Below are positions 1 through 8,790 of a stretch of DNA of 64,000 nt, piece after piece. The position numbers and the translations under genes were made by a program. Source of the stretch: DTWD01 sp963662965 (GTDB lineage: Bacteria > Acidobacteriota > Vicinamibacteria > Vicinamibacterales > UBA8438); contig OY759970.1 of assembly GCA_963662965.1 (NCBI GenBank), positions 3,100,001 through 3,164,000 on the forward strand. Reading direction: 5' to 3'. The notes under the pieces were generated by a model that was not told where the DNA came from, did no database searches, and was given only the letters and a program-made list of their open reading frames with translations. Each line of letters starts with the position of its first letter. The stretch's first letter is position 1.

Positions 1-495
1 GACCGGCCGCTACGCATCGCAGGTGCCGACCCGAACCGCGCCTACAAGGCGGCGGAGATCAAGGCGCTGAAGGAGAACGGCAAACGCAGCGAGGATGCGC
101 CACCGGTCCTCCGGAAGATCCACAAGCGCGGCACGGAGGCCGACCCGCTGCGCGGCCTGTTCGCGGCCAACGTCAACGGCCGGCCGGCTGTCGTGGAGTA
201 CGAGCCGGATACCGACCTGCGCGACACCGAGGAGATCCCGCTGCAGGAAGACGGCGGCATCGAGGCGTTCCTGCGGCGCGAGGTCCTGCCGTACGCGGCC
301 GACGCCTGGTACCAGGCGGATAGTGTGAAGGTCGGCTACGAGATCAGCTTCACGCGCTACTTCTACACGCCGAAGCCGATGCGGACGCTGGCAGAGATTC
401 GGGCGGATATTCTGGAGCTGGAGCTGGAGCAGGAGACGGAGGGGCTGCTGGCCGAGATCCTCGGCGGCGACGAACAGCGGGAGACGACTGCATGA
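1..495 (+). CDS. hsdM: Type I restriction-modification methyltransferase subunit HsdM, C-terminal part (5' end outside window)
   Basis: The frame is open from base 1 to the stop at 493-495, so only the last 164 residues are visible. They include the C-terminal region typical of large N6-adenine methylase subunits, with a Tyr-rich stretch (SFTRYFYTP) followed by an acidic coiled-coil-like tail that in this family contacts HsdS. The catalytic NPPY and SAM motifs would lie upstream of the window. HsdM modifies adenine in the bipartite target chosen by HsdS. The call rests mainly on context: hsdS and hsdR follow in the same direction at 1997 and 3451. The stop overlaps the start of the next gene (ATGA at 492-495), so translation is probably coupled. 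Confidence 0.8.
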   Translation, partial: DRPLRIAGADPNRAYKAAEIKALKENGKRSEDAPPVLRKIHKRGTEADPLRGLFAANVNGRPAVVEYEPDTDLRDTEEIPLQEDGGIEAFLRREVLPYAADAWYQADSVKVGYEISFTRYFYTPKPMRTLAEIRADILELELEQETEGLLAEILGGDEQRETTA

Positions 496-704
496 CTGAG
501 ATCATCTTCGAAATCACCGAAGACGAAATGGACGGCGGGTACTCGGCAAACGCCCTCGGGTACGGCATTCACACCCAGGGTGAGTCTGTCGAGGAGATCC
601 GCAGCAACGTCAAGGAGGCCGTCGACTGCTACTTCGACGACACCATGCCGCGACCGAAGTTGATCCGGTTGCACTTCGTGCGGGACGAGGTTCTCGTGGC
701 ATGA
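492..704 (+). CDS. hicB: HicB-like antitoxin of a HicBA toxin-antitoxin pair
   Basis: This 70-residue protein has the HicB partial RNase-H-like fold pattern: an N-terminal beta strand (IIFEIT), a small-residue segment (GGYSANALG), a Gly followed by Thr/Gln and Glu-Ser, and a helix of the type EEIRSNVKEAVDCYF. It is short for the family and has no C-terminal DNA-binding extension, so repression may be weak or need the toxin. HicB proteins bind and neutralise the HicA mRNA interferase. The start overlaps the hsdM stop and the stop overlaps the hicA start (ATGA at 701-704). The antitoxin comes first, the reverse of the classical hicAB order, which is common in this subfamily. Confidence 0.85.
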   Translation: MTEIIFEITEDEMDGGYSANALGYGIHTQGESVEEIRSNVKEAVDCYFDDTMPRPKLIRLHFVRDEVLVA

Positions 705-943
705 AGTTGCCCCGCAACGTGAGCGGCGCGACGCTGCAAGCGGCGCTTCGACGCCTGGGGTACGACACCGTGCGACAGCGAGGCTCCCACGTGCGGATCA
801 CGACGCAGATCAACGGTGAACATCATGAGGTGATCCCGCTGCACACTCCGATCAGGACGAAGACGCTGTCGAGCATCCTGAAGAGCGTTGCCAGGCACCA
901 CGAAATAACCGTCGAAGAGCTTCTCCGTGAACTCGACCTGTGA
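701..943 (+). CDS. hicA: HicA-like mRNA interferase toxin (YcfA family)
   Basis: This 80-residue protein shows the HicA double-stranded-RNA-binding-like fold. An N-terminal segment leads to an LRRLGYD helix end and then RQRGSHVRI, which contains the catalytic His30 of the G-S-H motif. A second half (HEVIPLHTPIRTKTLSSILK) matches the family's conserved I-P-x-H and K-T-L positions. HicA cleaves mRNA independently of the ribosome and is inhibited by HicB. It is fused by an ATGA overlap to hicB and lies inside the type I restriction operon. All key residues are present, so it should be active. Confidence 0.9.
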   Translation: MKLPRNVSGATLQAALRRLGYDTVRQRGSHVRITTQINGEHHEVIPLHTPIRTKTLSSILKSVARHHEITVEELLRELDL

Positions 944-959
944 ACTCGGGGAGCGAGCG

Positions 960-2000
960 ATGAAGGACGCGCCGAAGGTCTATCTCGCCAGGGCTGGTCG
1001 ACATGGCGACGACGAGGATTACGCGCTTGAGCACAACCTCGCCGTGATCGGCTTCCTGGAGGTGCCGTCTCTGGCAGGCGCACAAGACTACGACGCGATG
1101 GTCCAGCTCGTGCAAGACGCGTGGCCCGATGGGCAGCCTCGCGCCCTCGGGAACTTTGCCAGACAACTGTGGGCCTTCGCGGGTGCGATGCAGGAGGGCG
1201 ACCTCGTCGTCTTGCCACGCAAGATCACGGCGCAGATCGCTATTGGCCGGGTCACGGGGCCGTATCGATACGCCGAGGTGAACACGACCTGGCGGCACAC
1301 ACGGCCCGTGGAGTGGATGCGGCCGGACATCCCCCGCGCCACGTTCGAACAGGACCTACTCTATTCGTTCGGCGCGTTCATGACGGTCTGCAACATCTCC
1401 CGGAATGATGCCGCCCGGCGTGTCGCAGCGGTCCTCGAAGGCAAGCCTGATCCTGGCCTCTCTGTCCCCACAAAGGCGCCGGTGCCGACGGATATCGAAA
1501 CCCCAGAGGTACCAGACCTGACGCAGCTGGCGCACGACCAAATTGTGGCGCGGATCCAGTCACGGTTTACCGGGCATGCCCTGGCGCGGCTGGTGGCTGC
1601 GGTGCTGCAAGCCGACGGGTGGGAGACGAAGATCTCGCCGCCAGGGGCTGACGGGGGCGTAGACATTCTCGCGGGACGTGGCTCACTGGGGTTGGACGCG
1701 CCACGTCTCTGCGTGCAGGTCAAGTCGCAGAACAGTCCTTCCGACGTCACGGTGTACCGCACCTTGCAGGGGACGATGCAGACGTTCAAGGCGGAGCAGG
1801 GGTTGCTCGTCTGTTGGGGCGGGGTGAACAAAGTGGTTCTGGCAGAGTCGAGGCAGGGCCACTTCATGGTGCGTCTGTGGGACAGCCGTGACCTTATGAG
1901 AGCCATCTACCGAACTTACGAACGCCTCCCGGCGGAGATCCAGGCGGAATTACCCCTGAAGCAAGTGTGGATACTTGTCGCCGAGGAGTCTTCGGAATGA
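960..2000 (+). CDS. Mrr-type restriction endonuclease with an N-terminal PUA/EVE-like domain
   Basis: The protein has 346 residues. The C-terminal half carries a Mrr-family PD-(D/E)xK nuclease: a long helix before GGVDILA with Asp235, then the QVK motif with Gln253 and Lys255. Mrr-like enzymes cut methylated or otherwise modified DNA. Residues 1 to about 170 contain QEGDLVVLP and IAIGRV, which resemble PUA/EVE modified-base readers; this domain call is an inference. I chose ATG 960, which follows a GGGGAG ribosome site, over GTG 927 inside hicA. The stop overlaps the hsdS start (ATGA at 1997-2000), tying this gene to the type I operon. It may act as a type IV enzyme complementary to HsdR. Confidence 0.75.
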   Translation: MKDAPKVYLARAGRHGDDEDYALEHNLAVIGFLEVPSLAGAQDYDAMVQLVQDAWPDGQPRALGNFARQLWAFAGAMQEGDLVVLPRKITAQIAIGRVTGPYRYAEVNTTWRHTRPVEWMRPDIPRATFEQDLLYSFGAFMTVCNISRNDAARRVAAVLEGKPDPGLSVPTKAPVPTDIETPEVPDLTQLAHDQIVARIQSRFTGHALARLVAAVLQADGWETKISPPGADGGVDILAGRGSLGLDAPRLCVQVKSQNSPSDVTVYRTLQGTMQTFKAEQGLLVCWGGVNKVVLAESRQGHFMVRLWDSRDLMRAIYRTYERLPAEIQAELPLKQVWILVAEESSE

Positions 2001-3439
2001 GCGCCAACCTCAAGCCCTATCCCGCGATGAAGGACTCCGGGGTGCCGTGGCTGGGGGAGGTGCCGACGTATTGGGAGGTGGTGAGGTTGCGCAACTCCGA
2101 AATGCGGGTTAGCAACGTCGACAAGCACGCGAAGGACGATGAACAGCCGGTTCGCCTCTGCAACTATGTCGATGTCTACAAGAATGATCGCATCAGGTCC
2201 GGGATGGCTTTCATGCGTGCGACTGCGACTACGGACGAGATCGAACGGTTCCGGCTGCAATCCGGCGATGTGCTGATCACAAAGGACTCTGAGGCATGGA
2301 ACGATATTGGTGTTCCAGCACTTGTTGAGGATACCCAAGACGACACCGTCAGCGGCTACCACTTGGCGTTGCTTCGCCCATTCCCTGAGCGCGTCGATGG
2401 TGGGTATCTATTTCGCGCACTACAGAGCCCAGCCGTCGCGTATCAGTTCCATGTCGAGGCGAACGGTGTCACGAGGTATGGGCTCTCACACAGCGCTATT
2501 AGGTCGGTGTGGCTGCCCCTCCCTCCCCTCTCCGAACAAGCCGCCATCGTCCGCTTCCTCGACCACGCCGACCGGCGCATCCGGCGCTACCTCCGCGCCC
2601 AGCAGCAGCTGGTTATGCTGCTGGAGGAGCAGAAGCAGGCCATCATCCACCAGGCCATCACGGGACAGATCGACGTCCGCACCGGCCGGCCCTTTCCTGC
2701 CTACAAGCCCTCTGGCGTGGAATGGTTGGGGGAGGTGCCGGAGCGTTGGCAGGTGTGCAGAAGCAAACGGATGTTCAGGCCACGAAGGGAACTTGCTCGA
2801 CCTAACGACATTCAGCTCTCAGCTACTCAAGCCTACGGTGTGATATCGCAGCGGCGCTACGAGGAGAGGGTTGGGAGAAAGGTGGTCAGGATTCTACGCC
2901 ACCTTGAGAAGCGACGCCATGTGGAAGTTGATGACTTCGTAATGAGCATGCGAAGTTTTCAAGGGGGATTGGAAAGGGCATGGGAAAGTGGATGCATCCG
3001 GTCATCGTACATTGTCCTGAGGCCTGCGACGAAGCTGGTCGTGGGGTACTTCGGTCACCTGTTCAAGTCAGCTGGCTATATCAATGCCCTACGGTCAACT
3101 GCGAATTTCATTCGTGATGGGCAAGACCTCAATTTCGAAAACTACTGTCGCGTTGACCTTCCACTTCCAGCGATAGAAGAACAGCAGCGTATCGCACAGT
3201 TTCTTGAGCAGGCCACGACGGCAATCCGCCTAGCGGTGGAGCGATACCGCGGGCAAGTTGATCTCATCCGCGAATACCGCACCCGCCTGATCGCCGACGT
3301 GGTCACCGGGAAGCTCGACGTGCGGGCGGCGGCGGCACGACTCCCGGATGAGGTCGAGGAACTGGAGCCGCTCGACGAGGCGGATGCCTTGATCGACGGC
3401 GAGGACGAGCCCACCGACGCCCTCGCCACCGCCCCCTAG
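1997..3439 (+). CDS. hsdS: Type I restriction-modification specificity subunit HsdS
   Basis: The 480-residue protein has the classic internal duplication. Each half starts with a G-V-x-W-L-G-E-V-P motif (near residues 16 and 237), followed by a variable target-recognition domain and then a conserved coiled-coil helix. The two conserved regions are PPLSEQAAIVRFLD (about residue 175) and PAIEEQQRIAQFLE (about residue 392), each ending in a T-G-x-x-D-V-R/D-V-R motif. HsdS binds the two halves of the recognition site and scaffolds HsdM and HsdR. The start at 1997 gives the ATGA overlap with the Mrr gene; GTG 1967 is possible but less likely. TRD codon use is more A+T-rich than the conserved regions, as is usual for shuffled TRDs. 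Confidence 0.93.
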   Translation: MSANLKPYPAMKDSGVPWLGEVPTYWEVVRLRNSEMRVSNVDKHAKDDEQPVRLCNYVDVYKNDRIRSGMAFMRATATTDEIERFRLQSGDVLITKDSEAWNDIGVPALVEDTQDDTVSGYHLALLRPFPERVDGGYLFRALQSPAVAYQFHVEANGVTRYGLSHSAIRSVWLPLPPLSEQAAIVRFLDHADRRIRRYLRAQQQLVMLLEEQKQAIIHQAITGQIDVRTGRPFPAYKPSGVEWLGEVPERWQVCRSKRMFRPRRELARPNDIQLSATQAYGVISQRRYEERVGRKVVRILRHLEKRRHVEVDDFVMSMRSFQGGLERAWESGCIRSSYIVLRPATKLVVGYFGHLFKSAGYINALRSTANFIRDGQDLNFENYCRVDLPLPAIEEQQRIAQFLEQATTAIRLAVERYRGQVDLIREYRTRLIADVVTGKLDVRAAAARLPDEVEELEPLDEADALIDGEDEPTDALATAP

Positions 3440-3450
3440 GAGGCTGCGGT

Positions 3451-6450
3451 GTGACGACCGACACCAGCGAACGTGGCCTCGAACGCCTGATCTGCACGGC
3501 GCTGACCGGCCATCCCTGCGATCCGCCGCAAGAGCGCAGGGCAGCGGAGGCCCGCCCCGGCTACGGCCGCGCGGGCTGGAGCGGCGGCAATCCCCACGAC
3601 TACGACCGCGAGTTCTGCGTCGATCGGGTCCAGCTCGCGGCATTCCTGAAGTCCACCCAGCCGGACGCCGCCGAATCGCTGGCGCTCGACGAGGACGGGC
3701 AGGCGCGGCGCAAGTTCCTCGCCCGGCTGCAGGGGGAGATCGCCAAGCGCGGCACCATCGACGTGCTGCGCCACGGCGTCAGACACGGCGCGCACGACCT
3801 GGACCTGTTCTACGGCACGCCGTCACCCGGGAACGTGCAGGCGCAGCAGCGCTTCGCGCAGAACCGCTTCACCGTCGTCCGGCAGCTCCGCTACAGCCGC
3901 GACGAGACGCAGCGAGCGCTCGACATCGGGCTCTTCATCAACGGCCTGCCGGTCTTCACGTTCGAGCTGAAGAACAGCCTCACCAAGCAGACCGTTAACG
4001 ATGCGGTGTGGCAGTACCAGAAGGACCGCAACCCCCGCGAGAAGCTGTTCGAGTTCGGCCGCTGCGTGGCCCACTTCGCGGTGGACGAGAGCGACGTGCG
4101 CTTCTGCACCCACCTCAAGGGGAAGGCGTCCTGGTTCCTGCCGTTCAACCGGGGCTGGAACGACGGCGCCGGCAATCCGCCCAATCCGAGCGGCATCAAG
4201 ACCGACTACCTGTGGCGAGACGTGCTCACTCGCGAGAGCCTGACCGACATCCTGGAGAACTACGCCCAGGTGGTGGAGGCGAAGGACGAGAAGACCGGCA
4301 AGAAAAAGCGGACGCAGATTTGGCCGCGCTACCAACAGCTCGACGTGGTGCGCCGGCTGCTGGCCGACGCCGCGACGCGCGGGGCGGGGCGGCGCTACCT
4401 GATCCAGCACTCGGCGGGCAGCGGGAAGAGCAACTCCATCGCCTGGCTGGCCCACCAACTGATCGGACTCGCGAAGGACGACGCTTCGACATTCGACTCG
4501 ATCATCGTGGTCACCGACCGGCGCATCCTCGACCGGCAGATCCGCGACACCATCAAGCAGTACGCCCAGGTCGGCGCGACGGTGGGGCACGCGGAGCGCG
4601 CCGGAGACCTGCGTCGGTTCATCGAGGCCGGCAAGAAGATCATCATCTCGACGGTTCAGAAGTTCCCCTTCATCCTCGACGAGATCGGCAACGAGCAGCG
4701 CGGCCAGCGCTTTGCCATCATCATCGACGAGGCCCACTCCAGCCAAGGTGGGCGCACCTCGGCGTCCATTTCGGCCGCGCTGGGGACAGCCGGTGAAGAG
4801 GCCGAGGAGGAGACCACCGAGGATCACATCAACCGCCTGATGGAGTCGCGCAGGCTGCTCCCGAACGCCAGCTACTTCGCGTTCACCGCCACCCCGAAGA
4901 ACAAGACGCTGGAGATCTTCGGCGAGCCGGACCCGCAGCCAGGCGGCGCGGTCAGGCACCACGCCTTCCACAGCTACACCATGAAGCAGGCAATCCAGGA
5001 GGGGTTCATCCTGGACGTGCTGGCGCACTACACCCCGGTGGCCAGCTACTACCGGCTTGCCAAGACGGTGGAGGACGACCCGGAGTTCGACGTCAAGAAG
5101 GCGCAGAAGAAGCTCCGTCGCTACGTCGAGGGCCACGACCACGCGATCCGCCTCAAGGCCGAGATCATGGTCGACCACTTCCACGAGCAGGTCATCGCGA
5201 AGAACAAGATCGGCGGCGAGGCGCGGGCGATGGTGGTCACCAACGGCATCGAGCGCGCCCTCCAGTACTTCCATGCCATCCGCGACTACCTGCAGGAGCG
5301 AAAGAGCCAGTACCAGGCAATCGTGGCCTTCTCCGGCGAGCCCGAGTTCGGCGGCGAGAAGGTGACCGAGACGTCGCTGAACGGCTTTCCGTCCGGCCAG
5401 ATCGCCGACAAGATCCAGCAGGATCCATACCGCTTCCTGATCTGCGCCGACAAGTTCCAGACCGGCTACGACGAGCCGCTACTGCACACAATGTACGTGG
5501 ACAAGACGCTGTCCGGCATCAAGGCGGTGCAGACCCTGTCGCGCCTCAACCGGGCGCATCCGAAGAAGCACGATGTCTTCGTGCTCGACTTCCTCAACGA
5601 CGCCGACACCATCCGCGACGCCTTCACCGACTACTACCGCGCGACGATCCTGGCCGGCGAGACCGACCCCGACAAGCTCCACGACCTGCAGACGGACCTG
5701 GATGCCGCCCAGGTCTACTCACCCGAGCAGATCGACGACTTCGTCGAGCGCTACCTCGACGGGGCCGAGCGCGACCAACTGGATCCGATCCTCGACGCCT
5801 GCGTGGCGGTCTATCGGAACGACCTGGACGAGGACGGGCAGGTGGACTTCAAGGGCAAGGCGAAGGCCTTCGTCCGGACCTACGGCTTCCTGTCGTGCGT
5901 CCTGCCGTACACCTACGCCCCGTGGGAGAAGCGCTCCATCTTCCTGAACTTCCTCATCTCGAAGCTGCCGGCGCCCGAGGAGGAGGACCTCTCCAAGGGC
6001 ATCCTCGACGCCATCGACATGGACAGCTATCGGGTCGAGAAGCGCGCGGTGCAGCAGATCCTGCTGCCCGACGAGAATGCCGAGATCACACCCGTGCCAC
6101 CGAGCGGCGGCGGCCACGTGCCAGAGCCGGAGCTGGAGCGGCTCTCGAGCATCTTGAGAGAGTTCAACGACCTGTTCGGTGCCATCGCGTGGCAGGACAC
6201 CGACCGTGTGAAGGAGATGATCACGGAGACCATTCCCTTTCGAGTCGCCCAGGACGCTGCGTTCAAGAACGCTCGCCAGAACTCCGATCAGGACAATGCT
6301 CGCATTGAGCACGGTAAGGTGCTCACTCGTGTCATGACGGCGCTAATCAAGGATGATGCCGAGCTGTTCAAGCAATTCATGGACAACGACAGCTTCAAGC
6401 GTTGGATGACTGAGACCGTATTCACCTTGGCCTGTAAGCAGGCCAGTTGA
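3451..6450 (+). CDS. hsdR: Type I restriction endonuclease subunit HsdR
   Basis: This 999-residue protein is a full-length type I motor and nuclease. The nuclease signature is Asp158, then Glu172-x-Lys174 in FELKN. The helicase core has Walker A HSAGSGKS at 320-327, DEAH at 426-429, FTATP, and later motifs including DKFQTGYDEPLL. HsdR translocates DNA using ATP and cuts unmodified DNA when joined to HsdM and HsdS. The GTG start follows AGGAGG at 3438-3443, which overlaps the hsdS stop region. All catalytic residues are present, so the system should be functional if hsdM is intact. Confidence 0.95.
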   Translation: MTTDTSERGLERLICTALTGHPCDPPQERRAAEARPGYGRAGWSGGNPHDYDREFCVDRVQLAAFLKSTQPDAAESLALDEDGQARRKFLARLQGEIAKRGTIDVLRHGVRHGAHDLDLFYGTPSPGNVQAQQRFAQNRFTVVRQLRYSRDETQRALDIGLFINGLPVFTFELKNSLTKQTVNDAVWQYQKDRNPREKLFEFGRCVAHFAVDESDVRFCTHLKGKASWFLPFNRGWNDGAGNPPNPSGIKTDYLWRDVLTRESLTDILENYAQVVEAKDEKTGKKKRTQIWPRYQQLDVVRRLLADAATRGAGRRYLIQHSAGSGKSNSIAWLAHQLIGLAKDDASTFDSIIVVTDRRILDRQIRDTIKQYAQVGATVGHAERAGDLRRFIEAGKKIIISTVQKFPFILDEIGNEQRGQRFAIIIDEAHSSQGGRTSASISAALGTAGEEAEEETTEDHINRLMESRRLLPNASYFAFTATPKNKTLEIFGEPDPQPGGAVRHHAFHSYTMKQAIQEGFILDVLAHYTPVASYYRLAKTVEDDPEFDVKKAQKKLRRYVEGHDHAIRLKAEIMVDHFHEQVIAKNKIGGEARAMVVTNGIERALQYFHAIRDYLQERKSQYQAIVAFSGEPEFGGEKVTETSLNGFPSGQIADKIQQDPYRFLICADKFQTGYDEPLLHTMYVDKTLSGIKAVQTLSRLNRAHPKKHDVFVLDFLNDADTIRDAFTDYYRATILAGETDPDKLHDLQTDLDAAQVYSPEQIDDFVERYLDGAERDQLDPILDACVAVYRNDLDEDGQVDFKGKAKAFVRTYGFLSCVLPYTYAPWEKRSIFLNFLISKLPAPEEEDLSKGILDAIDMDSYRVEKRAVQQILLPDENAEITPVPPSGGGHVPEPELERLSSILREFNDLFGAIAWQDTDRVKEMITETIPFRVAQDAAFKNARQNSDQDNARIEHGKVLTRVMTALIKDDAELFKQFMDNDSFKRWMTETVFTLACKQAS

Positions 6451-6529
6451 CGGGCTGGCTGTGAGGAACGGACCGATGGCCGCAGTCTGGCCGACCGGGT
6501 GCGACACCGCCCATTGGGAGGGCGACCCA

Positions 6530-6605
6530 CGCGTAGCACGTCGCGCTGCAGGTCCTGCGACCGGGAGCCGTCCGCTTTTGAGACGCGGGCGTAGTCGATC
6601 AGCAT
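6530..6605 (-). pseudogene. Fragment of a serine resolvase/invertase (N-terminus only)
   Basis: Read on the minus strand from ATG 6605, the first about 25 residues (MLIDYARVSKADG, then DLQRDVLR) match the start of Tn3-type resolvases and DNA invertases, including the nucleophilic serine at position 9 in YARVS. After about residue 25 the similarity stops and the frame continues into unrelated Arg-rich sequence antisense to hsdR. It is a truncated scar of a site-specific recombinase just outside the restriction block, and it is not expected to make a functional enzyme. Confidence 0.6.
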
Positions 6606-6632
6606 GTGTCGCAAACGGTCGTTTGCGACACA
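6605..6632. repeat. 28-base palindrome beside the resolvase fragment (possible res subsite or operator)
   Basis: Two 13-base arms (TGTGTCGCAAACG at 6605-6617 and its exact complement at 6620-6632) flank a 2-base centre. The palindrome directly abuts the resolvase ATG, where a res subsite or recombinase operator would lie. The half-site TGTCG resembles resolvase subsites. There is no T-tract, so it does not look like a terminator. Confidence 0.6.
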
Positions 6633-6667
6633 GTAATCCGTTCCTGACGTCGGAGAAGCTCAGACAA

Positions 6668-8242
6668 CTAGCGGGCCACGGTGCCGATCCGTTCCCAACG
6701 GTCGACATTGCGCAAGTCGAGCTCTACCGACTCAATCGGCCCTTCGATCAGCCCACGCGCATCGTCGTTGCCGAACACGGCTGAGACTTCATCGCTCGGA
6801 AAGATCTTTTCTGCGGTTCGCTCACGCAGTTGAATCCGTTGCCCCGCGACTCGAACGTTGATCGTGTTGACGTCGTCCTCTTCGCTCAGCTCTGGAGTGG
6901 TCGAGAGCGTCGCGATGACGTCTAACTCGTTCTGGAACAGCCGCTGCACATCGAAACGGAGGGTGGCGACCAGTTCGCCGTTGTCCGTCACACCCTGGAA
7001 TACGTTCTCCTCAAGAAACGACGCCGTGGTGGTCGCACCGGCCCTGGCGAGGCGCTCCTCGATATGGGGATGCGTCGCGAACAGCCCGCCGCCCCCGTCG
7101 CCAAACGGGTCATGGGCGTCGCGGGCGAACTTGAGTTTGCGGAGCGAATTCAGCAGCGGCCGGTCGCCGACATCCGTCTCGGTAAGGTAGAAGCTTGCGA
7201 ACAGGTCCGCTTCGCGTTCACGGTCTCGCCCGTGACCCGCCATGAACAGGTTGGCGGTAAAGGAGGTCATGATGGCGACGATGTCGTCAACGTTGTTGTC
7301 GGTGCCTCTGGCGAAGAGGCCCACAATCCCGGCAATGGTCGATGCCCGTTGCGCGTTTCGCCAGATGCGGTAACTGTGCCGGCTCTCCACGTGGGCAATC
7401 TCGTGGGCGAGGATCGCCGCCACTTCGTTGTCGCTCTCAAGCGATTGCAGCAGGCCCCGAGTCATGAAGATGTACCCGGTCGGCACCGCGAACGCATTAA
7501 CGTCGTCCGAGTCGACAACCTGGAACCGGTACCGGTAGCCCTTGAGCGGAACCGGCCAGCTGTCGAGAACCCGTTCCCCGACACCCTCCAGGTACTCCTG
7601 CAACTCCGTGTCGACGAGGGGAGAGTAGGTTGACTGTACCTGTTGTAGTGACATCATCGCGAGTGACCGCTCGGTCTCGTAGTCCGAGACATCGGGCGTC
7701 GGGACAAAACAGACACCGCAAGGGGTGTAACCGCTGGCGAGGGCATCGGGTTCGGTCGCAAACGGCTGTCGGTCAGCCATCTCCGGTAGGTGATTAGCCC
7801 CGCGGATGTGGAGCGTCTGGCTCTGCCGGTTTCCGATGTACCGCTGGAAATCAGCCTCGGCCGTCGTCACCTCGAACACCTCGTCGAGCCAGCGCTCAAA
7901 GTCCTGCGCCGACGGCGCCGGGCCGTAGACGTCCACACGGCCACGGCCGAGACGGGCACTCTGCAGCTCGAGTTCGATGTGGTCGTCTTCCGGGTCCGCG
8001 TCGGTAATTCGCACCGTCTCGCTTTCGCGCAGTGGGAAAAGGCGGTCCCCCCGGTGGAGCACGAAGACGCGATCGTCTTCTGCGTCGAGGTAGACCTTTC
8101 GGCGACCCTCGAAGGTGGGCCGGAGGACCAACTCACGACCTTCGAGCGCGTCTTCAAGATCGTTCCATCGCTGTGCGGCCGCTGGCGACGGCAGGAGCAA
8201 TCCGGGCAGCGAACACAAAAGAGCGAACCGCAGAATCAACAT
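6668..8242 (-). CDS. Secreted M48-family zinc metallopeptidase
   Basis: The protein has 524 residues. It has a signal peptide (LRFALLCSLPGLLLPSPAAAQ), a beta-rich N-terminal region, and an M48 peptidase domain with the zinc motif HEIAH (His280, Glu281, His284) followed by ESRH. A downstream E-A-D-L-F segment would supply the third ligand. The C-terminal 150 residues look like an additional beta domain. Members of this family act in envelope protein quality control. ATG 8242 has GGAGGA eight bases upstream and gives a clean signal peptide, so I prefer it over the in-frame start at 8347. It stands alone between the restriction block and the IS cluster. Confidence 0.88.
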   Translation of the reverse strand: MLILRFALLCSLPGLLLPSPAAAQRWNDLEDALEGRELVLRPTFEGRRKVYLDAEDDRVFVLHRGDRLFPLRESETVRITDADPEDDHIELELQSARLGRGRVDVYGPAPSAQDFERWLDEVFEVTTAEADFQRYIGNRQSQTLHIRGANHLPEMADRQPFATEPDALASGYTPCGVCFVPTPDVSDYETERSLAMMSLQQVQSTYSPLVDTELQEYLEGVGERVLDSWPVPLKGYRYRFQVVDSDDVNAFAVPTGYIFMTRGLLQSLESDNEVAAILAHEIAHVESRHSYRIWRNAQRASTIAGIVGLFARGTDNNVDDIVAIMTSFTANLFMAGHGRDREREADLFASFYLTETDVGDRPLLNSLRKLKFARDAHDPFGDGGGGLFATHPHIEERLARAGATTTASFLEENVFQGVTDNGELVATLRFDVQRLFQNELDVIATLSTTPELSEEDDVNTINVRVAGQRIQLRERTAEKIFPSDEVSAVFGNDDARGLIEGPIESVELDLRNVDRWERIGTVAR

Positions 8243-8508
8243 GGCATGTCCTCCAAGACTGGCCGAAGCTACCCCCAGCGCGCCAGCGGCATCGTTGGGG
8301 CGATTGTGAGCGTTAAGCCTGTCAGATCGGTCGTCGTACGCCCCCATACCCTACCCCCGCACCTCGCTGATCAGCCACTCGTCCACCGATACAGCTGCCG
8401 CGCGCCGCCACCCAGCAGGCCCACTCCGAGCAGCAACTAGAGGTGGACCCCAAAATTCGGACAGGTTGCTAAGGTGGATTCCGACCTCAGAATGGAGAGA
8501 TCGGAATC

Positions 8509-8790
8509 ATGCAGAAACGGAAAAAATACCCCGCTGAGCTGAAGGCCCGCGTGGCACTGCAGGCGCTTCGCGGCGAGCAGACGATGGCGGAGCTGTCGTC
8601 GCGCTACAAGATCCACCCGAACCTGATCGCGAACTGGAAGAAGAAAGCCCAGGAGGCGCTTGTGGACGTCTTCTCGGACCACCAGCAGCGCCGAGAGGCG
8701 TCTCGCGATGCGGAGATTCAGGAGCTGCGAGCGACGGTCGGCGAGCTCGTCATCGAGAAGGATTTTTTGTCCAAGGCCTTCGGCCGTTGA
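8509..8790 (+). CDS. IS3-family transposase OrfA (helix-turn-helix protein)
   Basis: This 93-residue basic protein contains the IS3 OrfA helix-turn-helix (KARVALQALRG, then MAELSSRYKIHPNLIANWKK) and a C-terminal leucine-zipper-like helix (EIQELRATVGELVIEKDFL). It binds the IS ends. The heptamer T TTT TTG at 8763-8769, in phase as gaT TTT TTG, is a good -1 slippery site. The -1 frame is open from there into orfB, so an OrfAB fusion is expected. Confidence 0.9.
   Translation: MQKRKKYPAELKARVALQALRGEQTMAELSSRYKIHPNLIANWKKKAQEALVDVFSDHQQRREASRDAEIQELRATVGELVIEKDFLSKAFGR

Noticed and set aside
3823..5274. Long 483-codon minus-strand frame antisense to hsdR
   Set aside because: High G+C makes long antisense frames common; hsdR motifs on the plus strand explain this DNA.
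8376..8438. Minus-strand hydrophobic tail (LLLGVGLLGGGARQLYR) resembling a sorting-signal C-terminus next to the IS3 left end
   Set aside because: Only about 20 codons are visible, without a motif such as PEP or a conserved upstream frame; it cannot be separated from chance.
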